NCBI GenBank assembly: GCA_009845645.1
Contig: VXZF01000765.1
Coordinates: forward strand, 1 to 5,097
Length of the DNA stretch: 5,097 nucleotides
Direction: 5' to 3'
Source: Gemmatimonadota bacterium
GTDB taxonomy: Bacteria > Latescibacterota > UBA2968 > UBA8231
The notes below the pieces were generated by a model. It made no database searches, had not been told where the DNA came from, and saw only the letters and a list, made by a program, of their open reading frames with translations. The stretch's first letter is position 1, and every line of letters begins with the position of its first letter. Shown here one piece after another: positions 1-5,097 of the stretch. Made by a program: the position numbers and the translations under genes.

Positions 1-302
1 GAAGCGAGTCGTGGGAGGAAACCCTGCGGCGGGAGATGAGAGAGGAAGCATGCGTCGAGGTCAGAGAGGCAAAGCTACTGGGATTCTCACGCGGCGAGTG
101 CATCAGGGGGCACGAAAAGGGTCTGGTACTCGTGCGCTCCATCTGGCTAGCGAAAGTCGAGCTCAATGAGTGGGTGCCCGAACACGAGACGCTGGCGCGC
201 AAACTGGTTCAACCGGAAGGAGTCCTTGAGGAGTTGGCGCTGGACGTTTTTCTACCCCTTCACCATCGCGCGCTCATTACTGCTGGCCTATTGAAGGAGT
301 AA
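1..302 (+). CDS. Nudix hydrolase, 3' part (5' end outside window)
   Basis: This is the C-terminal part of a Nudix hydrolase, a family of Mg2+-dependent pyrophosphohydrolases that cleave nucleoside diphosphates linked to another moiety. The reading frame (first complete codon at base 3) is open at the window edge, so the gene begins upstream; the ATG at 36 lies inside the catalytic helix and is not the real start. The visible frame begins within the Nudix box: Glu (bases 6-8), seven residues, then REMREEACV (30-56). This fits E-x7-R-E-U-x-E-E-x-G-U except that Cys stands where the motif has Gly. The key glutamates of the helix are present. About 80 residues follow, including a W-x-PEHE segment and a hydrophobic C-terminus. 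The stop TAA lies 6 nt before the next gene, whose SD sits inside this coding end, suggesting an operon. The substrate cannot be predicted. Family assignment is fairly sure despite the missing N-terminus. Confidence 0.82.
   Translation, partial: SESWEETLRREMREEACVEVREAKLLGFSRGECIRGHEKGLVLVRSIWLAKVELNEWVPEHETLARKLVQPEGVLEELALDVFLPLHHRALITAGLLKE
294..299 (+). promoter_or_regulatory. Ribosome binding site of the 2H phosphoesterase gene
   Basis: AAGGAG lies 9 nt before the ATG at 309 and overlaps the last codons of the preceding Nudix gene. It fixes the start of the downstream gene and suggests that the two are translated from one transcript. Confidence 0.7.
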
Positions 303-308
303 TTAACG

Positions 309-884
309 ATGATCAGGTATGCACAGAATACAGATAGTTGGGAGGATTGGCAGCTTGACTATCGACTCGGATTGATCCTCATCATGCCTCCGAAAGAAGT
401 GAGCGATCTAATAGATCCATTGCGGGAGCGGTACGATCCGAAATCTCATGCCACATGCAGTACTCACATCTCCGTATCGGACCCACTTAGCCTGGAGATG
501 ACTCCAGACCTCGAAACTGAGATCCGAGCCATATTGCAGGACTTTCAGCCCTTTGAGCTCCATTTCCGTACACTCCACGCTTCCAGTAAGCATCCGGGTG
601 TCTCATACTCAATACATCCTGAGGAGCCAATACGCGCCTTGCAGGAGGCCCTCCATAAATCCCGAGCATTTGCTGGCAAGGTGTACAAGAGGAGGCACAT
701 ACCACCTCATATGACAATCGCGGAGTTTATCTCGATACCAGAGAGTCTCAAGCTTTGCGACCAACTTCAAGACACGGCACCCAAAGGGTCGTTCCTTTGC
801 GATAGATTAGAGTTCATAGTTCCCGACGATAACATGCGCTGGCATCGGGAAATAACGTTCATGTTGGGCAGTTCTGAAACCTGA
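309..884 (+). CDS. 2H phosphoesterase, 2'-5' RNA ligase (LigT/ThpR-like) family
   Basis: This 191-residue protein has the hallmark of the 2H phosphoesterase superfamily: two H-x-[S/T] motifs, H53-I-S55 (in STHISVSDP) and H134-M-T136 (in PPHMTIAEF), about 80 residues apart. In the family the two histidines act as acid and base on 2',3'-cyclic phosphate, 2'-5' phosphodiester or related nucleotide substrates. The length is normal for a single-domain LigT-like protein. There is no signal peptide or membrane segment, so it should be cytoplasmic. The start at 309 is supported by a good SD (AAGGAG, 9 nt away). It follows a Nudix gene by 6 nt and precedes another by 26 nt, so it probably belongs to a four-gene operon of phosphoester-cleaving enzymes. 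Members are often annotated as RNA ligase, but hydrolysis of a cyclic or 2'-5' linkage is equally likely. The exact substrate is unknown. Confidence 0.85.
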   Translation: MIRYAQNTDSWEDWQLDYRLGLILIMPPKEVSDLIDPLRERYDPKSHATCSTHISVSDPLSLEMTPDLETEIRAILQDFQPFELHFRTLHASSKHPGVSYSIHPEEPIRALQEALHKSRAFAGKVYKRRHIPPHMTIAEFISIPESLKLCDQLQDTAPKGSFLCDRLEFIVPDDNMRWHREITFMLGSSET

Positions 885-910
885 CAATCGCTATCAGTTC
901 CCAAATTGCA

Positions 911-1351
911 ATGAAAATCCGTCACAGAGCTTACGCCTATATCACCAACGGGAGCCGCCTGCTCCTCTTTACTCACCCGAAATCACCGGAAGCTGGCATT
1001 CAAGTTCCAGCCGGAACAATTGAGCCCGGAGAGGATCCTCAGGATGCCGTGATGCGAGAAGCAAAAGAGGAGACCGGTTTAACCGAACTCAGATATGAGC
1101 AGTTCCTGGCCCAAGATACCCGAGACATGCGGGATTGCGGGCGCGATGAACTACAGTATCGCTGGTTCTTTCATTTGTCTGTACAAGGGCCAATAGAAGA
1201 AACCTGGCGTCATGGAGAACATGCGGAGGACGGATCTGTGATCCATCCATTCGATTTTTTTTGGGCCGATGTCAGGGCACTTCCTAAGCTTGTTGCCAAT
1301 TACGACGACAAGATTGACTTACTGGTAGAGTCAATGAACGCTCGTAAGTAG
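911..1351 (+). CDS. Nudix hydrolase, complete
   Basis: This is a complete 146-residue single-domain Nudix hydrolase. Residues 35-57 fit the Nudix box exactly: G35, five residues, E41, seven residues, then REAKEETGL (49-57). The metal-binding glutamates E50, E53 and E54 are in place. The N-terminus (RAYAYITNGSRLLLF) is the usual first beta strand, and VPAGTIEPGE leads into the catalytic loop. Family members hydrolyse nucleoside-diphosphate derivatives such as NDP-sugars, dinucleoside polyphosphates or oxidised nucleotides; nothing here picks one. No convincing SD precedes the ATG at 911, so initiation may depend on translation of the upstream 2H phosphoesterase gene, which ends 26 nt earlier. 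An 8-T run at 1255-1262 (encoding part of DFFW) lies in frame and does not disrupt the protein. It differs in sequence from the truncated Nudix gene at the window start, so the two do not look like a recent duplication. Confidence 0.93.
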   Translation: MKIRHRAYAYITNGSRLLLFTHPKSPEAGIQVPAGTIEPGEDPQDAVMREAKEETGLTELRYEQFLAQDTRDMRDCGRDELQYRWFFHLSVQGPIEETWRHGEHAEDGSVIHPFDFFWADVRALPKLVANYDDKIDLLVESMNARK

Positions 1352-1365
1352 AGCATACATCTTAT

Positions 1366-1371
1366 AAAGGG
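1366..1371 (+). promoter_or_regulatory. Ribosome binding site of the metallophosphoesterase gene
   Basis: AAAGGG, followed by AAC, sits directly before the ATG at 1375. It is purine-rich and close to the start, and it supports that ATG. No terminator is seen in the 23-nt gap after the Nudix gene, in keeping with co-transcription. Confidence 0.5.
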
Positions 1372-1374
1372 AAC

Positions 1375-2121
1375 ATGAAGATAGCAGTCCTGACAGATGT
1401 CCACGGCAATTTGCCTGCACTTCAGGTTGCCTTGAGAGCAATTCGGCGCGAGGGTGCCGACGCGATTTTTCATACAGGCGATGCCATAGGCATAGGCCCA
1501 TTTCCGGCAGAATGCTTGGAACTGCTGCTGAGCACGTCTGGCATGAATCTGATTTGCGGTAATCATGACGCCTGGTTTTCGACCGGGCTTCCAGAACCAC
1601 AACCACCGTGGATGAGCGACGGCGAGTTGAAACATCACCAGTGGGTACATTCCTGCCTTGATCCGTCACTGCGCTATACAGTGAGAGAATGGCCTTACCT
1701 GATTCAAGATGTGTATGAAGGTGTTCGAATATCGTTTCTCCACTACGGCCTCACGGAATCGCAGATTGACTTCAGGCCCATCGTCCATAATCCTCGTCCC
1801 GTCGATTTGGATAAAGTCTTCGCAGATATAAACTCCGATCTCATATTCTATGGCCACAAGCATTCACCTTCAGATTTAGTGGGGAGGGCCAGATACGTAA
1901 ATCCCGGTTCCTTGGGCTGCCATTCAGAACCCATAGCGCGATTCGCCATCCTGGAGTGCGAGGGCAGGAGCTATGAATTGAAAATGCGTCACGTTCCGTA
2001 CGATGATAGCACCCTATTCCAACAGTTTGAAAGGCGCAACGTGCCCGACCGACATTTCATCTATAAAGCAGCCTTCGGTGGAAGGAATGCACCATCCCGT
2101 CCCGGACCAGAATTTGATTAA
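1375..2121 (+). CDS. Calcineurin-like metallophosphoesterase (YfcE/MJ0936-type)
   Basis: This 248-residue protein carries the full set of metallophosphoesterase motifs in order: D8-x-H10 (TDVHGN), GD at 35-36 (HTGDAIGIGP), GNHD at 62-65, a histidine in FLHYG (H123), and G160-H161-x-H163 (YGHKHSP). These residues bind two divalent metals and catalyse phosphomono- or phosphodiester hydrolysis in this superfamily. The DVHGN start and the VNPGSLG segment shortly after the last motif are typical of the YfcE/MJ0936 branch, whose characterised members act as phosphodiesterases on model substrates; the natural substrate is unclear. There is no signal peptide, so it is likely cytoplasmic. The last ~30 residues (after RHVPYD) are a polar tail that may be variable. 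It follows the Nudix gene by 23 nt with its own SD and is probably the last gene of the operon, since the next gene is on the opposite strand and converges with it. Confidence 0.92.
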   Translation: MKIAVLTDVHGNLPALQVALRAIRREGADAIFHTGDAIGIGPFPAECLELLLSTSGMNLICGNHDAWFSTGLPEPQPPWMSDGELKHHQWVHSCLDPSLRYTVREWPYLIQDVYEGVRISFLHYGLTESQIDFRPIVHNPRPVDLDKVFADINSDLIFYGHKHSPSDLVGRARYVNPGSLGCHSEPIARFAILECEGRSYELKMRHVPYDDSTLFQQFERRNVPDRHFIYKAAFGGRNAPSRPGPEFD

Positions 2122-2129
2122 TTTCAAAT
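2112..2129. terminator. Possible weak bidirectional terminator hairpin over the two convergent stops
   Basis: ATTTGA (2112-2117) and TCAAAT (2124-2129) form a 6-bp inverted repeat around a 6-nt TTAATT loop. The hairpin overlaps the stop codons of both convergent genes. It is AT-only apart from one G-C pair and lacks a clean T tract, so it is weak. Its position is what a shared terminator would need, but it may be chance in AT-rich sequence. Confidence 0.25.
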
Positions 2130-2831
2130 ATTTACAACACTGATTGAGCCAAAAAGTTCGCCTAGTTGTTGGATGCTAAGCTCCAGCACATGGTCAAATT
2201 CGGACTTTTCAGCGCTGTGTTTTTTGATGCCATGCACAACGGGCCTTTTGCTGTAAACAGACCTAGGAAATATAGCGCGGGTACGAGCTAGCTGCATATC
2301 AACCTGAAAGGGACCTTCTGGCTTATGATGGTGCTCCAGCAGGTACGTTCGGCCAAGGACTTGATACTCTGCTACTAGAATCGGCAGGTGTAAAAGAATG
2401 CGAATAGAGCGAGACAGAGCAGACTGAACACGCTCACCCCGTACGTAGGGTGGTAGTAATCCTAGCTGGTCTGTGCTATAGTGAGGCTGCAAAAGCCCCT
2501 CGAACGTATGCGCTTGGTCAGCGTCACTCGCGATCACGTGAACGCAGCCACCGCTTGCGAATGTCTGGTGCACCTGTCGCATCAGCTCGACAACGGCCGT
2601 TAAGCGCGACCAGTTACTCTGCCCGAATTCACGCGCAACGACAAGCTGTGCATCCTGTAGCGAGAAGTCTGCGGCAAGGATTTCGCTTAGTGCAGCACCA
2701 GCAAATCGGGCATGGTGATGGCGAATGCGATCACCAACGGAACGGTTTCCCTCCCGATGCTCATGGAGCAACTGTTTGGCTCGTCTCCTGATATGCTGAA
2801 GATCGGGACTACGAGGTAGGATGGTAGGCAT
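2124..2831 (-). CDS. Hypothetical protein with an ankyrin-associated N-terminal domain and an unrecognised C-terminal region
   Basis: This is a 235-residue protein read on the minus strand. Residues ~5-85 resemble a short helical domain frequently found at the N-terminus of ankyrin-repeat and related proteins of environmental bacteria: L-x-x-I-R-R-R-A-K-x-L-L near residues 11-22, H-x-R-F-A-G near 40-45, then DAQLVVAREFG followed by NW (60-74). No ankyrin repeat follows. The rest (~86-235) starts with a hydrophobic stretch (CVHVIAS), has a central segment (LSRSIRILLHLPILVAEYQVLGRTYLL) and ends in a polar helix-like tail; I do not recognise a family. There is no signal peptide or clear transmembrane helix. 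The ATG is preceded by GAGGG (plus-strand 2837-2841) 5 nt away, a fair SD. It is a single-gene unit, convergent with the metallophosphoesterase and divergent from the GrpB gene. The function is unknown. Confidence 0.75.
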   Translation of the reverse strand: MPTILPRSPDLQHIRRRAKQLLHEHREGNRSVGDRIRHHHARFAGAALSEILAADFSLQDAQLVVAREFGQSNWSRLTAVVELMRQVHQTFASGGCVHVIASDADQAHTFEGLLQPHYSTDQLGLLPPYVRGERVQSALSRSIRILLHLPILVAEYQVLGRTYLLEHHHKPEGPFQVDMQLARTRAIFPRSVYSKRPVVHGIKKHSAEKSEFDHVLELSIQQLGELFGSISVVNI

Positions 2832-2905
2832 AATAACCCTCTTTCTTGAATGCCTGTTGTCCGCGCGGTCAGGCGAAAGAAGGTCAATCTTTGCATGAGG
2901 AGGGT

Positions 2906-2918
2906 GGGTCTATGACCC
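2906..2918. repeat. Short dyad GGGTC-TAT-GACCC
   Basis: This is a perfect 5-bp inverted repeat with a 3-nt centre, in the leader of the minus-strand gene about 80 nt before its start codon. It could be an operator half-site pair or a small RNA hairpin. No regulator gene is adjacent, and a dyad of this size may be chance. Confidence 0.3.
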
Positions 2919-2930
2919 TTACCGCGGACT

Positions 2931-2941
2931 GGAGGGCCTCC
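2931..2941. repeat. Short dyad GGAGG-G-CCTCC
   Basis: This is a perfect 5-bp inverted repeat around a single base, 12 nt from the GGGTC dyad and about 10-20 nt downstream of the predicted transcription start of the minus-strand gene. It is too tight to fold as a hairpin, so if functional it would act as DNA (a protein-binding site). The evidence is weak. Confidence 0.25.
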
Positions 2942-2958
2942 CTGAGGCACTTATATTT

Positions 2959-2987
2959 AAGCTAGGGGTTTGGATAAATCGCGTCAA
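2959..2987 (-). promoter_or_regulatory. Candidate sigma-70-type promoter for the minus-strand gene
   Basis: Read on the minus strand, TTGACG (plus-strand 2982-2987) is followed after exactly 17 nt by TAGCTT (2959-2964). The -35 matches TTGACA in five of six positions. The -10 has the important T, A and final T but is otherwise poor. Transcription would start near 2951, giving a leader of about 120 nt that includes both short dyads. No competing promoter of similar quality was seen for this gene. Confidence 0.35.
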
Positions 2988-3066
2988 GAATTGTACAGCA
3001 AGCGGTCGTCCTAAAAAGGCGGTTCGGGCACGGCGATACGTTAGACACAACGCGGTCAATTGAATC

Positions 3067-3645
3067 ATGTCCGTTACCTTGGTAAAGCGCTATGATCCGA
3101 TCTGGCCCTCATGGTTCGAAAAGTTGCGACACCGTTTTGACTCTGTTTTGTCAGGAAGGTATTGCAGCATCGAGCATGTCGGTAGCACTTCGGTCGCCGG
3201 AATGACCGCCAAGCCAATCATTGACGTTGACATTGTCATTGAGCCACAGGATTTTGAGCGCACGAAGGACCGGCTTGCAGAAATCGGATATTTCCATGAA
3301 GGAGACCTAGGTATTCCCGGCAGAGACGCCTTCGATCTGTCCGATAGCGGCCTGAAGGAGTCTTTGCCCGCCCACCATACGTACGTTTGTGACAAGTATG
3401 GTGAAGCCTTAAAGCGGCATCTTGTCTTCAGGGATTTCCTCAGACAAAGCCCCGAATATGCTCGTAGGCTCAGTACCCTGAAATGGCAACTCGCTGAAGA
3501 GCACGACAACGACCGTCAGTCATATATGGATGGAAAAGTCGCTCTGTGCGAGGAGATTTATGAGAAAGGGCTGGAGGCCCTGGGGTGTCGGCGCAGTCTG
3601 TACTTACCATTTGAAAAGAAGATCGGCAGGAGCAGAGATATATGA
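3067..3645 (+). CDS. GrpB family protein (UPF0157, nucleotidyltransferase fold)
   Basis: This 192-residue protein belongs to the GrpB/UPF0157 family, which has a nucleotidyltransferase-like fold. Diagnostic segments are YDPIWPSWF (9-17), IEHVGSTSVAGM (35-46) followed by AKPIIDVDIVI (48-58), then GIPGRD (82-87), AHHTYVC (102-108) and RHLVFRDFLR (117-126). G39-S40 followed by D53-x-D55 matches the GS...DxD catalytic pattern of nucleotidyltransferases, so activity is conceivable, but the substrate of bacterial GrpB proteins is not generally established. Usual length is about 170-190 residues, so this is complete. The ATG at 3067 places YDP at the usual distance from the N-terminus; no good SD precedes it. 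It is divergent from the minus-strand gene. Its stop TGA overlaps the ATG of a 33-codon mini-gene (ATGA), and it contains that gene's SD (AGGAG), so it probably heads an operon with the mini-gene and the nitrilase gene. Confidence 0.93.
   Translation: MSVTLVKRYDPIWPSWFEKLRHRFDSVLSGRYCSIEHVGSTSVAGMTAKPIIDVDIVIEPQDFERTKDRLAEIGYFHEGDLGIPGRDAFDLSDSGLKESLPAHHTYVCDKYGEALKRHLVFRDFLRQSPEYARRLSTLKWQLAEEHDNDRQSYMDGKVALCEEIYEKGLEALGCRRSLYLPFEKKIGRSRDI
3628..3632 (+). promoter_or_regulatory. Ribosome binding site of the 33-codon mini-gene
   Basis: AGGAG lies 9 nt before the ATG at 3642, inside the end of the GrpB coding region. Its quality and spacing are the main reason to think that the short frame behind it is translated rather than being spacer DNA. 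Confidence 0.5.
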
Positions 3646-3743
3646 ACAAGATCAGCTCCCACGAGATCGAGGCTAAATTACAAGGTGGACTCGCGTCTCA
3701 GAAGGCGGAACCGACGACTATTGGCAGGGCGAAGAATAAATGA
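3642..3743 (+). CDS. Putative 33-residue small protein bridging the GrpB and nitrilase genes
   Basis: This is a short frame of 33 codons plus stop. Its ATG overlaps the GrpB stop as ATGA (3642-3645), and its own TGA overlaps the nitrilase ATG, again as ATGA (3740-3743). An AGGAG SD stands 9 nt upstream. The product (MNKISSHEIEAKLQGG..., ending IGRAKNK) is polar and lysine-rich, without a signal peptide, membrane segment or recognised motif. Overlaps at both ends are the classic arrangement for translational coupling, so the frame may pass ribosomes from GrpB to the nitrilase gene, encode a real microprotein, or be the remnant of a longer gene. It exactly fills the gap between its neighbours. 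I cannot assign a function, and chance is not excluded for so short a frame. Confidence 0.42.
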   Translation: MNKISSHEIEAKLQGGLASQKAEPTTIGRAKNK

Positions 3744-4690
3744 ATCGTACCGCGACTGTTGCACTGGTTAGCTACAGCCCGGTTGCGGGAGATGCTCCTG
3801 ACCGGCTGGCCAAAACCCTTGAGAAAATGGGGATGCACATAACTCAGGCCGCCGCGCGCAAGGCCGATCTTGTGGTTTTTCCGGAGATCTGCTCTTATCT
3901 GGGTGCGCCCGACGCGTGGGTTTTTGAAGAGCTCGACGGGCCCACGGTTACGGCTATGGCCGCTGCCGCCCGCACCCATTCGGTGTATGTTGTAATTCCG
4001 CAGGCCATCATGGAAGGCAACAAGCGCCGCAACAGTTCCATCCTGATCGACCGGACGGGCCAGATAGTTGGCGTATATCACAAAAACGTACCGACCCATC
4101 CAGAGCTGGACTTGGGCATCATCCCCGGTACTGAGACACCTGTTTTTGAAACCGACTTTGGCCGAGTCGCTTTGACCATCTGTTTTGATATCAACTACTG
4201 GGAAGTAGGACATGCAACCTGCGCGAACTGTCCCGAGCTGGTCGTCTGGTCATCCATGTGGACGGGCGTGCGGATGATGAGCCGCTGGTCAATTGAGTTT
4301 GGTTTTTATATGGCGGGGGTATTTGCCGGCGGCGGCTCGTTTATTGATCCGGCTGGGCGGCTCATTTGCAGTGCGCCGCGCCGGACCAGCGATGCGACCG
4401 GCATGGCACCGCTGATCACTGCTGGGCTTGATCTGGATATGCGGGTGGTGCATCACGACGGCAACATCCAGCGCGTGCGGTCCTTGTTTGAGCGATACGG
4501 TCCTGGCGCTGCAACGGCGGAGCATCTGGGTGACGAGTGTCTGTTGACGCTGCGTTCGCACTTGCCGCATAAGAGCACCGATGAATTAATCGCGGAGTTT
4601 GAGATCGAGCCGATGCGCGATTATCTGGCCAGGGTGCGTCGCGACCGGCAGCGGGCTCTGGACGGAACCTACCCGACTGCCCCCCATTGA
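3740..4690 (+). CDS. Nitrilase-superfamily carbon-nitrogen hydrolase
   Basis: This 316-residue enzyme belongs to the nitrilase superfamily, which hydrolyses amides, nitriles or carbamoyl compounds through a Glu-Lys-Cys triad. All three are visible: E49 in LVVFPEICSY, K115 in YHKNVP, and C148 in LTICFDINYWE. The spacing and the GTETPVFETDFGRVAL segment before the cysteine are typical. E122 may be the second conserved glutamate. The last ~60 residues (after the LDLDM strand near 228-232) form a family-variable C-terminal extension involved in oligomer contacts in some members. No signal peptide is seen, so it should be cytoplasmic. The ATG at 3740 overlaps the stop of the 33-codon mini-gene; an AGGG/GAAG purine stretch at 3726-3734 could act as SD. 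By eye the gene is more GC-rich than the GrpB gene before it. The substrate cannot be told; aliphatic amidase or N-carbamoyl hydrolase activity is possible. Confidence 0.93.
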   Translation: MNRTATVALVSYSPVAGDAPDRLAKTLEKMGMHITQAAARKADLVVFPEICSYLGAPDAWVFEELDGPTVTAMAAAARTHSVYVVIPQAIMEGNKRRNSSILIDRTGQIVGVYHKNVPTHPELDLGIIPGTETPVFETDFGRVALTICFDINYWEVGHATCANCPELVVWSSMWTGVRMMSRWSIEFGFYMAGVFAGGGSFIDPAGRLICSAPRRTSDATGMAPLITAGLDLDMRVVHHDGNIQRVRSLFERYGPGAATAEHLGDECLLTLRSHLPHKSTDELIAEFEIEPMRDYLARVRRDRQRALDGTYPTAPH

Positions 4691-4738
4691 TCCTGAACAC
4701 CCATCTTCAGATGAGGTTTCGAGTGAGGCTGGAATTCT

Positions 4739-5097
4739 ATGTCCGAATGGTTTGAAAACGAAGACTTCTGGACGGAAATGTATCCCTATATGTTCCCAGA
4801 AGAGCGATTTGAATCTGCGGAAGATCAAGTCGACAAGATTCTTTCGCTGGTGGAGTTCAGCGGGACACATATCCTCGATCTGTGCTGCGGCCCCGGCCGA
4901 CATTCCACGATCCTGGCCGAGCGAGGATTTTCCGTAACAGGAGTTGATGCTACCGCGTTCCTACTGCAAAAAGCTAGGGCGCGAGCAAGCGAGCGGAAAT
5001 TAGACGTTGAGTTTGTGCAGGATGACATGCGTCGTTTTGTGCGGCCCTCCTCGTACGACTTGGTGCTCAACATGTTTACGTCCTTCGGCTATTTCGA
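4739..5097 (+). CDS. Class I SAM-dependent methyltransferase, 5' part (3' end outside window)
   Basis: The first 119 residues of a methyltransferase are present, and the frame is still open at the window edge. The start is ATG at 4739 with GAGG (4725-4728) 10 nt upstream, 48 nt after the nitrilase stop. Class I (Rossmann) motifs appear in order: motif I ILDLCCGPGRHS (45-56, the SAM-binding glycine loop), the acidic end of strand 2 in VTGVDAT (D70, ribose hydroxyls), QDDM (94-97, adenine side), and YDLVLNMFTSFGYF (106-119, motif IV region). The N-terminus (FWTEMYPYMFPEERF) is typical of a group of small stand-alone bacterial methyltransferases of unknown substrate. There is no signal peptide. 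It may be in the same transcript as the nitrilase gene because the gap is short and no terminator is seen. The methyl acceptor is unknown; the missing C-terminal half would be needed to place it further. Confidence 0.9.
   Translation, partial: MSEWFENEDFWTEMYPYMFPEERFESAEDQVDKILSLVEFSGTHILDLCCGPGRHSTILAERGFSVTGVDATAFLLQKARARASERKLDVEFVQDDMRRFVRPSSYDLVLNMFTSFGYF

Larger units (their letters stand above)
2832..3066. other. Divergent intergenic region (235 nt) between the minus-strand gene and the GrpB gene
   Basis: No gene is supported here. It must hold the start signals for the minus-strand gene and probably for the GrpB gene. A plausible minus-strand promoter and two short dyads are listed separately. 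For the plus strand only weak hexamers are visible (TTGTAC at 2991-2996 and TAAAAA at 3012-3017, spacing too short at 15 nt), so no GrpB promoter is called. Confidence 0.6.

Noticed and set aside
36..38. ATG at 36 as the start of an 88-residue protein.
   Set aside because: It encodes the Met inside the Nudix helix (REMREE); the frame is open to the window edge and the upstream codons supply the expected catalytic Glu.
1255..1262. Run of eight T in the complete Nudix gene as a possible phase-variable or slippage tract.
   Set aside because: The frame is intact across it and the downstream protein looks normal; eight T encoding Phe-Phe is not unusual, and no alternative frame product is suggested.
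2450..2791. Plus-strand frame of 113 codons opposite the minus-strand gene.
   Set aside because: Arg/Ala/Ser/His-rich composition with no motif, no SD, and complete overlap with a minus-strand frame that carries a recognisable conserved domain; it is a shadow.
3008..3046. Integron attC-like ends before the GrpB gene: GTCCTAA (3008-3014) and GTTAGAC (3040-3046), with the gene starting 21 nt later.
   Set aside because: The left end needs a bulged base to pair, the inner L-type boxes do not pair, the interval is too short for a normal attC, and no matching site follows the GrpB gene or any other gene in the window.
3698..4213. Minus-strand frame of 171 codons opposite the nitrilase gene.
   Set aside because: It lies across the catalytic Glu and Lys segments of a well-supported nitrilase and has no recognisable motif; it is a shadow.
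4697..4714. CATC-TTCA-GATG style inverted repeat between the nitrilase and methyltransferase genes as a terminator.
   Set aside because: The stem is only 4 bp, with no T tract; it is too weak to call.
4599..4937. Plus-strand frame of 112 codons spanning the nitrilase-methyltransferase junction.
   Set aside because: It overlaps both real genes in another frame, has low-complexity composition and shows no domain.

Overview
The window is a bacterial chromosomal stretch of moderate base composition (roughly 50-55% GC judged by eye) that is densely packed with short, stand-alone enzyme genes. Intergenic gaps are small, starts are ATG, and several genes have recognisable Shine-Dalgarno (SD) sequences. 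Nothing fixes the phylum. The N-terminal domain of the minus-strand gene, and the mixture of Nudix, 2H phosphoesterase, metallophosphoesterase, GrpB, nitrilase and methyltransferase genes, are reminiscent of large-genome environmental or soil bacteria (Acidobacteriota, Armatimonadota, Chloroflexota or Planctomycetota type). This is an impression, not a demonstration. No rRNA, tRNA, CRISPR, insertion sequence, transposase or phage gene was found.

Region 1 (1-2121, plus strand) holds four genes in a row with gaps of 6, 26 and 23 nt: the 3' part of a Nudix hydrolase, a 2H-phosphoesterase (2'-5' RNA ligase/LigT-like), a complete Nudix hydrolase with a perfect Nudix box, and a YfcE/calcineurin-like metallophosphoesterase. 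All four belong to families that act on phosphoester or phosphoanhydride bonds, and they are probably co-transcribed. Whether they share a pathway is unknown.

Region 2 (2124-3066) holds a minus-strand gene that converges tail-to-tail with the metallophosphoesterase; only 2 nt separate the stop codons, and a small AT-rich hairpin lies over them. Its N-terminal ~85 residues match a domain often seen in front of ankyrin repeats, but the remaining ~150 residues are not recognised. A 235-nt divergent intergenic region follows. It carries a plausible sigma-70-type promoter for the minus gene and two short dyads.

Region 3 (3067-5097, plus strand) holds a GrpB-family nucleotidyltransferase-fold protein, a 33-codon mini-gene, a nitrilase-superfamily amidohydrolase and the 5' part of a SAM-dependent methyltransferase that runs off the window. 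The mini-gene overlaps its upstream and downstream neighbours by ATGA at both ends and has its own SD. It is the least expected feature here. No known or clearly novel defence or mobile system can be demonstrated.
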